From Acidobacteriaceae bacterium (GTDB lineage: Bacteria; Acidobacteriota; Terriglobia; Bryobacterales; Bryobacteraceae), in the NCBI GenBank assembly GCA_019244055.1, contig JAFATG010000079.1:1-44385 (forward strand): DNA of 44,385 nt, in the 5' to 3' direction. A program made the position numbers and the translations under genes. Each line of letters starts with the position of its first letter. Position 1 is the stretch's first letter. The notes under the pieces were generated by a model. That model worked only from the letters and a program-made list of their open reading frames with translations. It made no database searches and had not been told where the DNA came from. Positions 25,006-33,742 of this stretch are shown here, in pieces.

Positions 25006-26175
25006 TTAGGATTCCGATGGGAGCGCTTCCAGTTTCGGGCCACTCTCGACGAGCAGTCCGATTTGGTACTGGTACGGTCCGAGGCGTGTCATCAGCCCCG
25101 CACCCGTTAGCGCAAGGATGCAGAATGCCGCGAGTGGCCACGCATACGAACCCTTGGCATCGAAAGCAGCACCCATGAGATACGCGCCAAGCCCTCCGGC
25201 CAGAGCGAAACCGCCAAACGTGAAACCATAGACCTCTCCAAACGAACGGAGACCAAAATACCTGCTGGCCAGATACGGGATAAGGTCGCCTTTGGCTCCC
25301 AGCCCAAGCCCAATGAGGAATGCAGCCGCATATGCAAGCTCTTGTGAGTTGGCCACCCGCAGCAATGCAATTCCGGCGGCAGCACCCGTGAAGATTAGGG
25401 CTGCAACACGTGGGGCGAAGAAGCGGTCTAGGAAATAGCCCGATCCGGTCCTGCCGAGAAGGAGGCCTCCACCGAACAATGAACTTGCCAGAGCGGCAGC
25501 TTGCGCTGGAGTTCCCCTATCGGCAAAGATCGGCGCCATGTGGGTGAAGCACGCATGCACGCTTGCTGACACAAGCACGAAACTGCAGAACGATAGCCAA
25601 AATGTCCTCATCTGCCACGCTTCACGCAAACTCGCGCCTGCATGAGCGTCCCCCACCGGAATTGTGGCCCGCTGTATAGCGCCATCCGGATTTAAGCCCA
25701 TTTGCGCCGGCGTCTCGCTCAGAAACACTGCGATCATCGGTACTACAACACACAGCATCGTGGCTCCGGAGATGCTGAACGCAACCTTCCACCCGAAACG
25801 TGCAATTAGATATTGGGCTAGCGAGGGCATGATTAACGCTCCGCAACCCATACCCAGCATCATCAGTCCGAGCGCCAAGCCTCTGTATCTGTCAAACCAG
25901 CTTGAGATCACTCGGACGTACGGCACTAACTCCGCCGGGCCGACGACACCCAGGGCAGCATAAAAAAGATAGACCTGCCAGATGCTACCTGAGCACAGAT
26001 TGCTCAACAGCAGGATCACAGCGGCCGCGCGGCCCGAATGAAATTCCTGCGCCAGCGGCTTAAGAAAGACTCCAAGAGAGAAGACCACAATAGGGATTGG
26101 CCCTAGGAACACGCACAAGGCACAAACCAGAACCATCCACCAGCCGTGAAACGCTCTACGGCCAATTCGACGCAT
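25006..26175 (-). CDS. MFS transporter, apparently lacking part of the N-terminal bundle
   Basis: A 389-residue major facilitator permease of the oxalate/formate-antiporter-like (OFA/monocarboxylate) type. The first helix (GWWMVLVCALCVFLGPIPIV) is followed by FSLGVFLKPLAQEFHSGRAA, and then the sequence passes within about 10 residues to IWQVYLFYAALGVVGPAELV. In normal members some 30 more residues lie here, including the loop 2-3 motif GxxxDRxG. The rest, such as SSWFDRYRGLALGLMMLG, SETPAQMGLNPDG, SLREAWQMRTFWLSFCSFVL and GGGLLLGRTGSGYFLDRFF, looks complete. The frame is intact, so a translated but perhaps inactive product is possible. It precedes the methyltransferase gene and could export its product. 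Confidence 0.8.
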   Translation of the reverse strand: MRRIGRRAFHGWWMVLVCALCVFLGPIPIVVFSLGVFLKPLAQEFHSGRAAAVILLLSNLCSGSIWQVYLFYAALGVVGPAELVPYVRVISSWFDRYRGLALGLMMLGMGCGALIMPSLAQYLIARFGWKVAFSISGATMLCVVVPMIAVFLSETPAQMGLNPDGAIQRATIPVGDAHAGASLREAWQMRTFWLSFCSFVLVSASVHACFTHMAPIFADRGTPAQAAALASSLFGGGLLLGRTGSGYFLDRFFAPRVAALIFTGAAAGIALLRVANSQELAYAAAFLIGLGLGAKGDLIPYLASRYFGLRSFGEVYGFTFGGFALAGGLGAYLMGAAFDAKGSYAWPLAAFCILALTGAGLMTRLGPYQYQIGLLVESGPKLEALPSES

Positions 26176-26295
26176 TCAGCACCTCCGAGGGGCTCTTACG
26201 CGCAACAGACAAATTAGCGGCACTCAATTATAGTCCGATCACCACCTATCGGCACCGGCTCACGACGACTCCCGCGAAAGAGTCAAAATGACAAA

Positions 26296-27054
26296 ATGAT
26301 CGTTTCTCCGGTTCTTGTCTTCGTGCTCTCGCTGGTTGCCCTTTGGCTGTCTGCACAGAGCGGCTCCTACCTTCGCAAACAGCGGGGAACCGAACAACCA
26401 AGCGAGCGGGAAGATCTCACTGTAACGCTCACCGCTACCTTTACACTGCTCGGCCTCGTCATTGGATTCACTTTTTCCATGGCCGCCACACGATACGATC
26501 TGCGCAAGAGTTACGAGGAGGAAGAGGCCAATGCAATCGGTACCGAATTCGTCCGGGCAGATCTGCTGCCCTCGGCCGATGCGACGAAAGTGCGTGCGTT
26601 ACTGAAGAGCTATTTGGATCAGCGTATCCTCTCGTATACAACTCACGATACGCAGCGACTGGAGCAGATCAACGCCTCCACCGCTCAATTGCAGACCAGC
26701 CTCTGGTCCGCTGTTCAAGGCCCCGCCGAGGCTCGGCCGACACCTGTCATCGCCCTGACGGTCTCGGGTATGAACGATGTCCTTAACTCCCAGGGATACG
26801 CGCAGGCAGCCTCTTGGAACCGCATCCCGATTGCCGCTTGGGCTCTGATGGGCGCAATTGCCATCTTCGCCAATCTTTTGTTCGGCTATTATTCGCGGAG
26901 ACCCGGACCGAAGCTCACGCATTTTGTATCACTTCCCCTGCTTGTCGCCATCTCATTCTTTCTTATCGCTGACATGGACAGCCCGCGTCGCGGTGTCATT
27001 CGCGTAGTTCCACAAAATCTGATCAGCCTCTCACGATCCCTGAGTACGCAATGA
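26296..27054 (+). CDS. DUF4239 (bestrophin-like) membrane protein
   Basis: A 252-residue protein. Helix 1 (VSPVLVFVLSLVALWLSAQS) is followed by a short basic loop, helix 2 (TATFTLLGLVIGFTFSMAAT) and the family's conserved RYDLRKSYEEEEANAIGTEF. A long soluble helical region follows, then two C-terminal helices (AAWALMGAIAIFANLLFGYY and SLPLLVAISFFLIADMD) and the end SPRRGVIRVVPQNLI. This layout matches the DUF4239 family, which is distantly bestrophin-like. Transport function has not been shown, so I do not assign one. It is divergent from the MFS gene. Confidence 0.82.
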   Translation: MIVSPVLVFVLSLVALWLSAQSGSYLRKQRGTEQPSEREDLTVTLTATFTLLGLVIGFTFSMAATRYDLRKSYEEEEANAIGTEFVRADLLPSADATKVRALLKSYLDQRILSYTTHDTQRLEQINASTAQLQTSLWSAVQGPAEARPTPVIALTVSGMNDVLNSQGYAQAASWNRIPIAAWALMGAIAIFANLLFGYYSRRPGPKLTHFVSLPLLVAISFFLIADMDSPRRGVIRVVPQNLISLSRSLSTQ

Positions 27055-27131
27055 TCAGCAGTGGACACGATTCCCCGCCTATTGAGGCAACCAAAAGAGC
27101 GGCGCTACCGACGCACGGTCAATCTGTGCGA

Positions 27132-27440
27132 CTACAGCCGCGTAGCGATCGCTTCGACCGCTTCTTTTGACGTGAGGACTGGATGCACTTCGAAATCGAT
27201 GAGATCATCCCAGTGTGCAATCCACTCATCGAGCAGCGCACAATCGCGTGATTCCAACAGTTGATAACACCGCTCGAATTTTCTGTCGACCCAACTCGAT
27301 AAATAGCGAACGCCATCGGGCAGCATGCGGCCGCTGTCCCGAAATCGCCGGTATACCGGTACGGCGTCTCCGTTCTTAAAGTGCTCTACGACCATGTACA
27401 GTTTTTCGAGTCTCGAATCGGATTCAGTCTCTTTAGACAT
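27132..27440 (-). CDS. DUF3303-family protein
   Basis: A 102-residue soluble protein. From residue 16 it follows the DUF3303 pattern: YMVVEHFKNGDAVPVYRRFR, then GRMLPDGVRYLSSWVD, FERCYQLLESRDCALLDEWI, AHWDDLIDFEVHPVLTSKEA. This is a compact ferredoxin-like alpha/beta domain with no known activity. The first 15 residues have no counterpart that I recall; family members often start at or near MYMV, so the true start may be further in. No Shine-Dalgarno sequence is clear at either position. It is not obviously linked to its neighbours. Confidence 0.72.
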   Translation of the reverse strand: MSKETESDSRLEKLYMVVEHFKNGDAVPVYRRFRDSGRMLPDGVRYLSSWVDRKFERCYQLLESRDCALLDEWIAHWDDLIDFEVHPVLTSKEAVEAIATRL

Positions 27441-27585
27441 GTAGCAGAGCGTAGCAACATTGATTCAGGGGGAAACGGTGTTAATCGAACAATTGTTTTC
27501 GCGCGGCATCATGAGAATGGACGAATGGCGGTTCAAGCGCAAACGATGAACAGGCCGCAGCCAAATCGTGCCCTCGCCACGCCAA

Positions 27586-28338
27586 CTAGAAATACCCGTA
27601 GGCGAGCCAGCCGCCATCCACATACAGCGAATGGCCGGTAATGAAACTGGCCTTGTCGCTCAGCAGGAATGATACCGCGTCCGCCACGTCAGCGGGTTGG
27701 GCCAGCCGGCCTAATGGAATCCGCTTCTTGATCTGCGCTTCGCTCACGTTGCCTGCCGCTATATTCCGTATCGTCATCTCTGTTGCCGAATATGCCGGAC
27801 CAACGGCGTTCACACGGATACTTTTCTCCGCCCACTCGATCGCCAGCACTTTGGTCAGCATCGCCACTCCGGCTTTCGCGCTGCAATACGCGGCGCGGCG
27901 CGGGAAAGCGGCTTCCGCGTTGGTGCTAGTGATAAACACGATTGCTCCGCCCCGTTCCAACATCCGTTTAGCACATGCCTGTGCGAAATAGAAGGGGCCG
28001 TTAAGCTGCACATCCACCATCCGCGCCCAATCCGCGGGTGCCAAACTGATCGAATCATCCGGCTTGCTGATCCCCGCGCAGTTGACCATGCCATCTAACT
28101 GGCCAAATTTCTCGATCGCAGCTTGTGCCAGCGCCTCACACTGCTCGGGCCTCGTGATGTCGCAGACCACGCCGAACGCGAGCCCTGGCGCGGTCCCTAT
28201 GCGTGCAGCCTTTGCTTCAACTTGAGCCGCGTTGAGATCGCCGATGACAACTCGCGCGCCTTCCGCTGCCAGCCGCGCGCTGACCTCCGCCCCAAGCCCG
28301 CTGACCCCACCGGAGACCGCGATCACCTTGTCTTGCAT
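27586..28338 (-). CDS. Short-chain dehydrogenase/reductase
   Basis: A 250-residue classical SDR. It has the NAD(P)-binding start IAVSGGVSGLGAEVSARLAA (GGVSGLG in place of the common TGxxxGxG), VVIGDLN with an acidic residue that favours NAD(H), the NCAG motif (MVNCAGISK), the active-site serine region VFITSTNAEAAF, the catalytic YCSAK and the SDR C-terminal signature GHSLYVDGGW. All catalytic residues are present. Substrate cannot be told from sequence; many such proteins act on hydroxyacyl or sugar-alcohol substrates. It lies about 80 bp upstream (minus strand) of nothing related: ADOP permease 3 ends just beyond, on the same strand. Confidence 0.9.
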   Translation of the reverse strand: MQDKVIAVSGGVSGLGAEVSARLAAEGARVVIGDLNAAQVEAKAARIGTAPGLAFGVVCDITRPEQCEALAQAAIEKFGQLDGMVNCAGISKPDDSISLAPADWARMVDVQLNGPFYFAQACAKRMLERGGAIVFITSTNAEAAFPRRAAYCSAKAGVAMLTKVLAIEWAEKSIRVNAVGPAYSATEMTIRNIAAGNVSEAQIKKRIPLGRLAQPADVADAVSFLLSDKASFITGHSLYVDGGWLAYGYF

Positions 28339-28416
28339 GACTGAAAACTGAGCCTATCATTCGTGTGGGGTCCACCCTTCTCGATTTGTGATATCGCGTG
28401 CGCGCCCTGGCACAAC

Positions 28417-30843
28417 TCACTCGTATCGCAATGAAACCAGAGGGTCCACTCGCGTCGCGTGCAGCGAAGGTATGTAACACGCCGCTACCCCGACCGCCAG
28501 CAGTATCGCTATTACTCCGAGCAGCGTTAAAGGATCGTGCGTCGATACACCCCAGACCTGGCTCGCCACCAGGCGCATCACGAAAAACGCTATCACCATC
28601 CCGAGTACCACGCCGGCCAGAATGAACCGCATCCCTGATCGCATCACTAACCGTCGGACATTGGTCACGCTCGCGCCCAGAGCCATCCGGATTCCGATCT
28701 CCCTGGTTTGCTGTGAAACCGTGTAAGAGACCACGCTGTAAACACCGACGCTCACCAACATCAGGCCAATGGCGGCGAAGACCGCGAACAGTTCCAGCCC
28801 GAATCGCGGCTTCGATAATTCGAAAAGGTCCACGGATTCTTCTACCGTGCTTGTCTGCTGTGGGACGACACTCTTGTCCGTCGCAAGGACTGTTCCTTCC
28901 AGCGCCGTCGTAAGAGCTTTAGGATTGCCCGCCGCCCGCACGAACACTATAAATCCGCCATAGCTTGAGAGCGTGTCCGGCGCATAAGCCTCCGGCAATA
29001 CCGCCTCGCGTAATCCATGATTTTTTACGTCCGAAGTGACGCCAATGATTTCGAACCAGGGATTCGCCACCGGCTCTGGCGCATGTTCGAGGGCGGTCAA
29101 TCGGATTTGTCGGCCCAATGGATCCTGCCCTGGAAAAAACTTCGCTGCCAGCGTTTGATTAACGACAGCTACTTTGCGCTTCCCTAACACGTCTGCCTCG
29201 GTTAGCGTTCGGCCCCGTAACAGCCGCGTACCGACCGTCTGGAAATACGGCGTGTCAACGAATCCCATTTGTCCCTTCCACTTCTCCGAGTGCGTGACCC
29301 CTGCCGCCTCGAAATCGCTATCAATCCCGCCGAAAGGCGGAAAATCCAGCGCCGCCGAGGCGTTCATAACGCCCGGCAATCGTTCCACCCGTGGCATCAG
29401 CTCTCTAAAGAATCGCCACTGCTCGTCGGCCGTCTTGTATTTCTTCCCGAGAAAAACTTGAGTCGTCAGTAACCTCTCTGGACGCAACCCCAGATCTACT
29501 TTCCGCTCCAGCATGAAGCTCCGCATCAACAGGCCGGCTCCCGTTAAAAGGATCAGCGATAAAGCCACCTCGCAAACAATCAGCGCATTTCGGAGTCGTC
29601 CGCGGCGGAATCCGCTACTCCCGCGTCCACCCGCCTTCAATGGTTCGCTCAGATTGCGCGCCAGTGATCCAACGGCTGGAGCAAGGCCGAATATTAACGC
29701 CGTCAGGGCTGCTGTAGCAACGGTGGCCGCCAGCACTCGTCCGTTCAAGTTGATCGCGGCCTCGTCCGGGAAAGTAAACTTTGGCAGTGCTGCCAGCAGC
29801 ACCTTCAATCCTCCCCACGCGAACAGGCATCCGGTCGCAGCTCCCATGAGCGCCAGCAGCATACTTTCCACAAACAACTGCCTCACGATCCTCACGCGTC
29901 CGGCTCCGAGCGAAGTCCGTATCGCAAACTCTCTCTCCCGGGCCGTCGCTTTCGCCAGCAACAGATTTGCTACATTCGCGCACGCGATCAGCAACAAAAG
30001 ACCAACCGCCGCTAACAGCGTATAGAGCGTCTGTCGGAACTTCCCGACGACGTTGTCCACCAGCAACTGCAACCGGACGTCGAACTTCTTTGGATACAGT
30101 TTCGGGTAAGTCTTCGAAAGCCGCTTCGCTAGAATCGCTATCTCCGGCTGCGCCGCCTTGGCCGTGAGGCCGGGTTTCAAATGTCCAAGCAAAAAGAAAA
30201 AGGGTGCGTTTAGGTCGGTCTCCCCACGATCCACAGTTGTCGGAATCCACAAGTCGGCGCCCCACCAGGCAAAGCGGCGCGGCATGATCCCGATCAAGGT
30301 TCTTGCTGTGCCATTCAGCGTAAATGTCTTCCCGACGATGCTGGAATCCCCGCCAAACCTCCGCTGCCAGACTTTATAGCTCAGGACAAAAACCGGGGAC
30401 GCCGCTGGGTTCGCGTCATTGGCCGTCGCAACTCGTCCCAGCAACGGAGGCACGCCCAGAAACTGGAACGTATTTCCGGTCACGAGCGCGCCGTCAAACT
30501 TTTCGGGTGTCTCCCCCGTGCCGGTCATCAGCACTTGATCTCTGCGGACCCCGATAGACCGGTCGAAGATATGGTTTTGTTCCTGATAATCGAGGAACTC
30601 TGGTTGCGAAAAGAACTGCCGCCCAAACTGGTCCGTACTCGAGGAATCTTTAATTTCTATCGCCATCAGCCGCTGTCCATCCGTGTAGGGAAACGGCTCT
30701 AATAGAACGTTATCGATCACGCTGAAGATCGCGGTCGTGGATCCAATCCCAAGCGCCAGCGCCAGAACAGCAGTTACCAGGAAACCTCGGTCCTTAAATA
30801 AGGTTCTGAAACCGAAGCGGACGTCTTGTAGCAGCCAGTTCAT
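28417..30843 (-). CDS. ADOP-type ABC transporter permease, copy 3, without prefix domain or PadR
   Basis: An 808-residue MacB/FtsX permease. It starts directly with MNWLLQDVRFGFRTLFKDRG and the first helix (VLALALGIGSTTAIFSVIDN), so it lacks the 80-95-residue prefix of copies 1 and 2. The remaining plan is the same: MacB core domain, FtsX block (LLIACANVANLLLAKATARE), second periplasmic domain, FtsX block (VSVGVYSVVSYTVSQQTREI) and an end CYIPSLHATRVDPLVSLRYE. There is no PadR gene adjacent. The ATG at 30843 is preferred; a GTG two codons upstream (30849) is possible, and neither has a good Shine-Dalgarno. Substrate unknown. Confidence 0.9.
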   Translation of the reverse strand: MNWLLQDVRFGFRTLFKDRGFLVTAVLALALGIGSTTAIFSVIDNVLLEPFPYTDGQRLMAIEIKDSSSTDQFGRQFFSQPEFLDYQEQNHIFDRSIGVRRDQVLMTGTGETPEKFDGALVTGNTFQFLGVPPLLGRVATANDANPAASPVFVLSYKVWQRRFGGDSSIVGKTFTLNGTARTLIGIMPRRFAWWGADLWIPTTVDRGETDLNAPFFFLLGHLKPGLTAKAAQPEIAILAKRLSKTYPKLYPKKFDVRLQLLVDNVVGKFRQTLYTLLAAVGLLLLIACANVANLLLAKATAREREFAIRTSLGAGRVRIVRQLFVESMLLALMGAATGCLFAWGGLKVLLAALPKFTFPDEAAINLNGRVLAATVATAALTALIFGLAPAVGSLARNLSEPLKAGGRGSSGFRRGRLRNALIVCEVALSLILLTGAGLLMRSFMLERKVDLGLRPERLLTTQVFLGKKYKTADEQWRFFRELMPRVERLPGVMNASAALDFPPFGGIDSDFEAAGVTHSEKWKGQMGFVDTPYFQTVGTRLLRGRTLTEADVLGKRKVAVVNQTLAAKFFPGQDPLGRQIRLTALEHAPEPVANPWFEIIGVTSDVKNHGLREAVLPEAYAPDTLSSYGGFIVFVRAAGNPKALTTALEGTVLATDKSVVPQQTSTVEESVDLFELSKPRFGLELFAVFAAIGLMLVSVGVYSVVSYTVSQQTREIGIRMALGASVTNVRRLVMRSGMRFILAGVVLGMVIAFFVMRLVASQVWGVSTHDPLTLLGVIAILLAVGVAACYIPSLHATRVDPLVSLRYE

Positions 30844-31088
30844 GGCCACTACTACGTACCCAGCCCGGAAACGGCACCTGAATTTTGTCTAAATTCTGTA
30901 TTCCCCGACGCAAGATACCGCAGCGCTGGCACATCCGCCGTAATGTCACGCGTCTGAGTTGAACACCGCCGGCGTGCTCATACGCCGCCCGCTTCCCTTA
31001 GGAGCTTTGCCGCCGCTGTGGCGCCGTGCGATTCTATCCACCCAGCGGAAAGCGCTTCGGCTTTGGACTGACAGACCCTGCCGGGAAA

Positions 31089-31640
31089 CTACTTCCGGGT
31101 CATCCGCATCTCGAAGATCATCCGCTCCTCTCCTTTGTCATCGATCAAGAAATGTCGATAGAGAAGGAGGCGGCCATCTTCCTCAAGGTGCGCGCGCGCA
31201 ACGGTCTTGCGCCCAGGATGGTCGGGATCGAGGGGCGTAGCCCACAGGACGATGTTCTTGCCGTCAAACGTGCCGTCGCTCTGGCGAATTGACATCGTCG
31301 TCTGCCGCGAGTCATACCACACGGTGGTGAACCGATTCGTTTTGGAATCGAAGCCGGAGATTCCGGTGCCGGTGATCTTCGTTTCGTCAGGATTGAAGAA
31401 GGTGAAATCGGACTGCAGAAACTTGCCGTCGTGAACCATGTACTGCTTACACGTACCTTTCGACACGATCGGCTTGCCGTTCCTCGGGAAGAAAGTCTTG
31501 ACGACGTCCCAGTCGCCCGTAAATTGCCCGAGCAGCCTCTGACCGGCACCCGGCGCGTTCGGTGGCTCATATTGAGTCTGGGTTTGCTGCGCGAGCGCCG
31601 CCGCGGTAATGAGCAACGTCGCGATGAACCACTCCTTCAT
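31089..31640 (-). CDS. Secreted DUF1579-family protein
   Basis: The 183-residue product has a Sec signal peptide, MKEWFIATLLITAAALAQ. The body carries the DUF1579 pattern: LLGQFTGDWDVVKTFFPRNG near the start of the mature protein, then KGTCKQYMVHDGKFLQSDFT, GTGISGFDSKTNRFTTVWYD and the end ERMIFEMRMTRK. The family forms a lipocalin-like or beta-barrel fold of unknown role in the periplasm. A longer frame reaches 32069, but the signal peptide fixes this start. It lies 92 bp downstream of the S10-like peptidase gene on the same strand, so they may be co-transcribed. Confidence 0.82.
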   Translation of the reverse strand: MKEWFIATLLITAAALAQQTQTQYEPPNAPGAGQRLLGQFTGDWDVVKTFFPRNGKPIVSKGTCKQYMVHDGKFLQSDFTFFNPDETKITGTGISGFDSKTNRFTTVWYDSRQTTMSIRQSDGTFDGKNIVLWATPLDPDHPGRKTVARAHLEEDGRLLLYRHFLIDDKGEERMIFEMRMTRK

Positions 31641-31732
31641 GGCACTCAGCAAGCATCTGCGAGTGGCCTGCAGCTCCGCTTTAATCAACCGTAGCACGCT
31701 CAAATCGTGCCCTATTGCAATGCTTATCGCCC

Positions 31733-33322
31733 TTACTCCGCCGACTTCTCCCTGGCTTCCTCCGAAGCGGACCGGATGAACCCCGCAATGTTTGCTTTGA
31801 GCTTTTGGAGCGCCGCTTCGTGCAGGTACATCATGTGCCCCGCATCGTAGTATTCGAGCTTGATGTTTCCCCGAAGTTTTTCCGGAAGCGCGAGGTGCTC
31901 CATCGTATACTCCGTCCCGAAGAAAGGCGTCGCCAGATCGAAATAGCCGTTCTCCACCTGAACTTTCAGATGCGGATTGCCGACCATCGCATGCACCAGA
32001 TCGTCCTCCACATTTGGCGAGCCGGGGAAATAACCGCCAGCGTGACCCTGCGAGCGCTTCCAGTTCCACTGGCGCCCCGCGGCCTCATTGAGCATACGAT
32101 ACGTCTGGCCCTGTCCAAACTTCAGGTCATCGCGAACGTAATGGTTGAAAGACGCCACGAACGCGCCGAATACTGCTGGTTCCATCGGGTCGTACGAACC
32201 GTATTCACCAAGGATGTCGAATGCCGGCCCCGAAAACCGCGCATCCAGCCGGCCAGTTATCAAGCCTCGAGATCGCTGCAGCTCCGCCATGAACTGCGCG
32301 AGGTTCACTCGCAAGTCCGCCTTAGATACATAATCCTCGCTCAAGCCGGTGAAGTGCGAGAGTTTCGTCACTACTGCCGCCCGCTCGCTCGCGCCCAGCT
32401 TTGATCCTTTCAGCAAAGCCGAAGCGTACTCGCCCGATGCAAACTGCCGCGCCTCCGCCAAAAACGCCCCGAGATCGGCCGACCGATTCGGAATGACATT
32501 GTGGTACCACGCGACCGCCGCGTAACTCGGTAGATAGAGCACATAAGGCAGGTCGTCGCCAGGGCTGAACGAGATCGTGCTCAAATCGAGAACGGTCGAG
32601 ATCATCACGATTCCGTTCAGATCCATCCCGTCGTTCTCTTGCAGATAATTCGCCAGCGCCGCGTTTCGGAACGTGCCATAGCTCTCGCCGATCAGGAATT
32701 TCGGAGAATTCCAACGGTCATTCCGGCTGACGTATGTATTGATGAACTGCGCCAGCGACTTCACATCTTCATCAATGCCCCAGAAATCCTTGTCCTTTGC
32801 CTTCCCGACCGCATGGCTGAATCCAGTTCCAACCGGATCGATGAAGACCAGGTCCGCGGCATCTAACAGGCACCCGGCCGTATTGTCGACCAGCGTATAC
32901 GGCGATGGCGGCGTCGGCTGCGCATCCACAGTCACCACGCGCTTCGGACCGAATGCGCCCATGTGCTGTGGCGCCGACGATCCCCCGGGACCGCCATTGT
33001 AAATGAACACCAGCGGACGCACGCTCAGATCGGAAAGCCCTGTTTGCGTGTACCCCGTGTAATACAGAAGTGCGGTTTGCTCCTCCTGTTCATTCTTCAG
33101 CAGGATCGTTCCCGCGCTCGCCTTGTAGTTGATCGCGTGTCCGTTGAGCTGAATGCTGTGCTCAGTTACGGAGGACTCTTCTTTGGGAGGTTTCTCCGTC
33201 CCGGCCTTGGCCTCTGCGCTCTTTCCGCCACTCTCGTTTTCGGGTGTCTGTGCGACCGCAGGAATGCCAGCCAAAATCAGGCCCGAAAGCGCGAGGACAC
33301 AAGTAACTGCTTTTTTCCGCAT
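31733..33322 (-). CDS. S10-like serine carboxypeptidase, exported
   Basis: A 529-residue alpha/beta-hydrolase-fold peptidase. The signal peptide (MRKKAVTCVLALSGLILAGI, cut after VAQ) is followed by a Lys/Glu-rich segment. The family signature VFIYNGGPGGSSAPQHMGAF forms the oxyanion region, and the nucleophile serine is in LIGESYGTFRN. The acid is in NGYFDLATPF and the histidine in YDAGHMMYLH. All triad residues are present. Bacterial members are exported and have no well-defined substrate; family knowledge points to acid carboxypeptidase activity. The start at 33322 is preferred because the 24 codons above it do not look like a leader. Confidence 0.88.
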   Translation of the reverse strand: MRKKAVTCVLALSGLILAGIPAVAQTPENESGGKSAEAKAGTEKPPKEESSVTEHSIQLNGHAINYKASAGTILLKNEQEEQTALLYYTGYTQTGLSDLSVRPLVFIYNGGPGGSSAPQHMGAFGPKRVVTVDAQPTPPSPYTLVDNTAGCLLDAADLVFIDPVGTGFSHAVGKAKDKDFWGIDEDVKSLAQFINTYVSRNDRWNSPKFLIGESYGTFRNAALANYLQENDGMDLNGIVMISTVLDLSTISFSPGDDLPYVLYLPSYAAVAWYHNVIPNRSADLGAFLAEARQFASGEYASALLKGSKLGASERAAVVTKLSHFTGLSEDYVSKADLRVNLAQFMAELQRSRGLITGRLDARFSGPAFDILGEYGSYDPMEPAVFGAFVASFNHYVRDDLKFGQGQTYRMLNEAAGRQWNWKRSQGHAGGYFPGSPNVEDDLVHAMVGNPHLKVQVENGYFDLATPFFGTEYTMEHLALPEKLRGNIKLEYYDAGHMMYLHEAALQKLKANIAGFIRSASEEAREKSAE

Positions 33323-33457
33323 AACAGAAGTTCCGATTGTACCGTTCACGAATGTTAGACGGGCACAATGCCGGGAAGGCTTGACGCTTCCCAATTCCTA
33401 CTGCCAAATCGCACGCGTTATTCTGGCTTCTGCAAGCTGAATGGGTTGCGTTTAGCG

Positions 33458-33693
33458 ATGGCGAAAATTTACGTATCGTCAACTGTCGCCGATCTTCAGA
33501 AGGAACGCCGCGCCCCGTGATGGACTGGCTCGTGGCAGCCGGGCATCAAGCTGTCCACAGCTACCGTCCCGATAGCGAAACCGTGCGCGAGAGCTGTCTG
33601 GAGGAGATTGATAAGTGCGATCTCTATGTGCTGATCCTGGGTCATCGTTACGGATTCCAACCGGAGGACAACAACCCCGAAAATCTGTCGATT
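33458..33693 (+). pseudogene. Decayed DUF4062-domain gene (frameshift and truncation)
   Basis: The frame starts at an ATG with MAKIYVSSTVADLQKERRAP, the opening of DUF4062 domains, and then hits TGA at 33518-33520. The homology continues in the next frame from GTG 33517: VMDWLVAAGHQAVHSYRPDS, then CLEEIDKCDLYVLILGHRYG and FQPEDNNPENLSI. A shift of -1 (or +2) at the CCCC run near 33514 joins the two. After NLSI the expected domain continuation is not recognisable. DUF4062 domains form the start of larger signalling or defence-type proteins, often with NTPase or repeat domains; none of that remains. It is a remnant, not a functional gene. Confidence 0.72.
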
Positions 33694-33742
33694 AGCCCAG
33701 CAGCCGGACGCGATGGATCTAACGCCGTGTACGCCGTGACCA

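Noticed and set aside
31089-32069. Long form of the DUF1579 gene with 143 extra N-terminal codons
   Set aside because: The extra part overlaps the 3' end of the peptidase gene and has no domain pattern, and a signal peptide starts at 31640.
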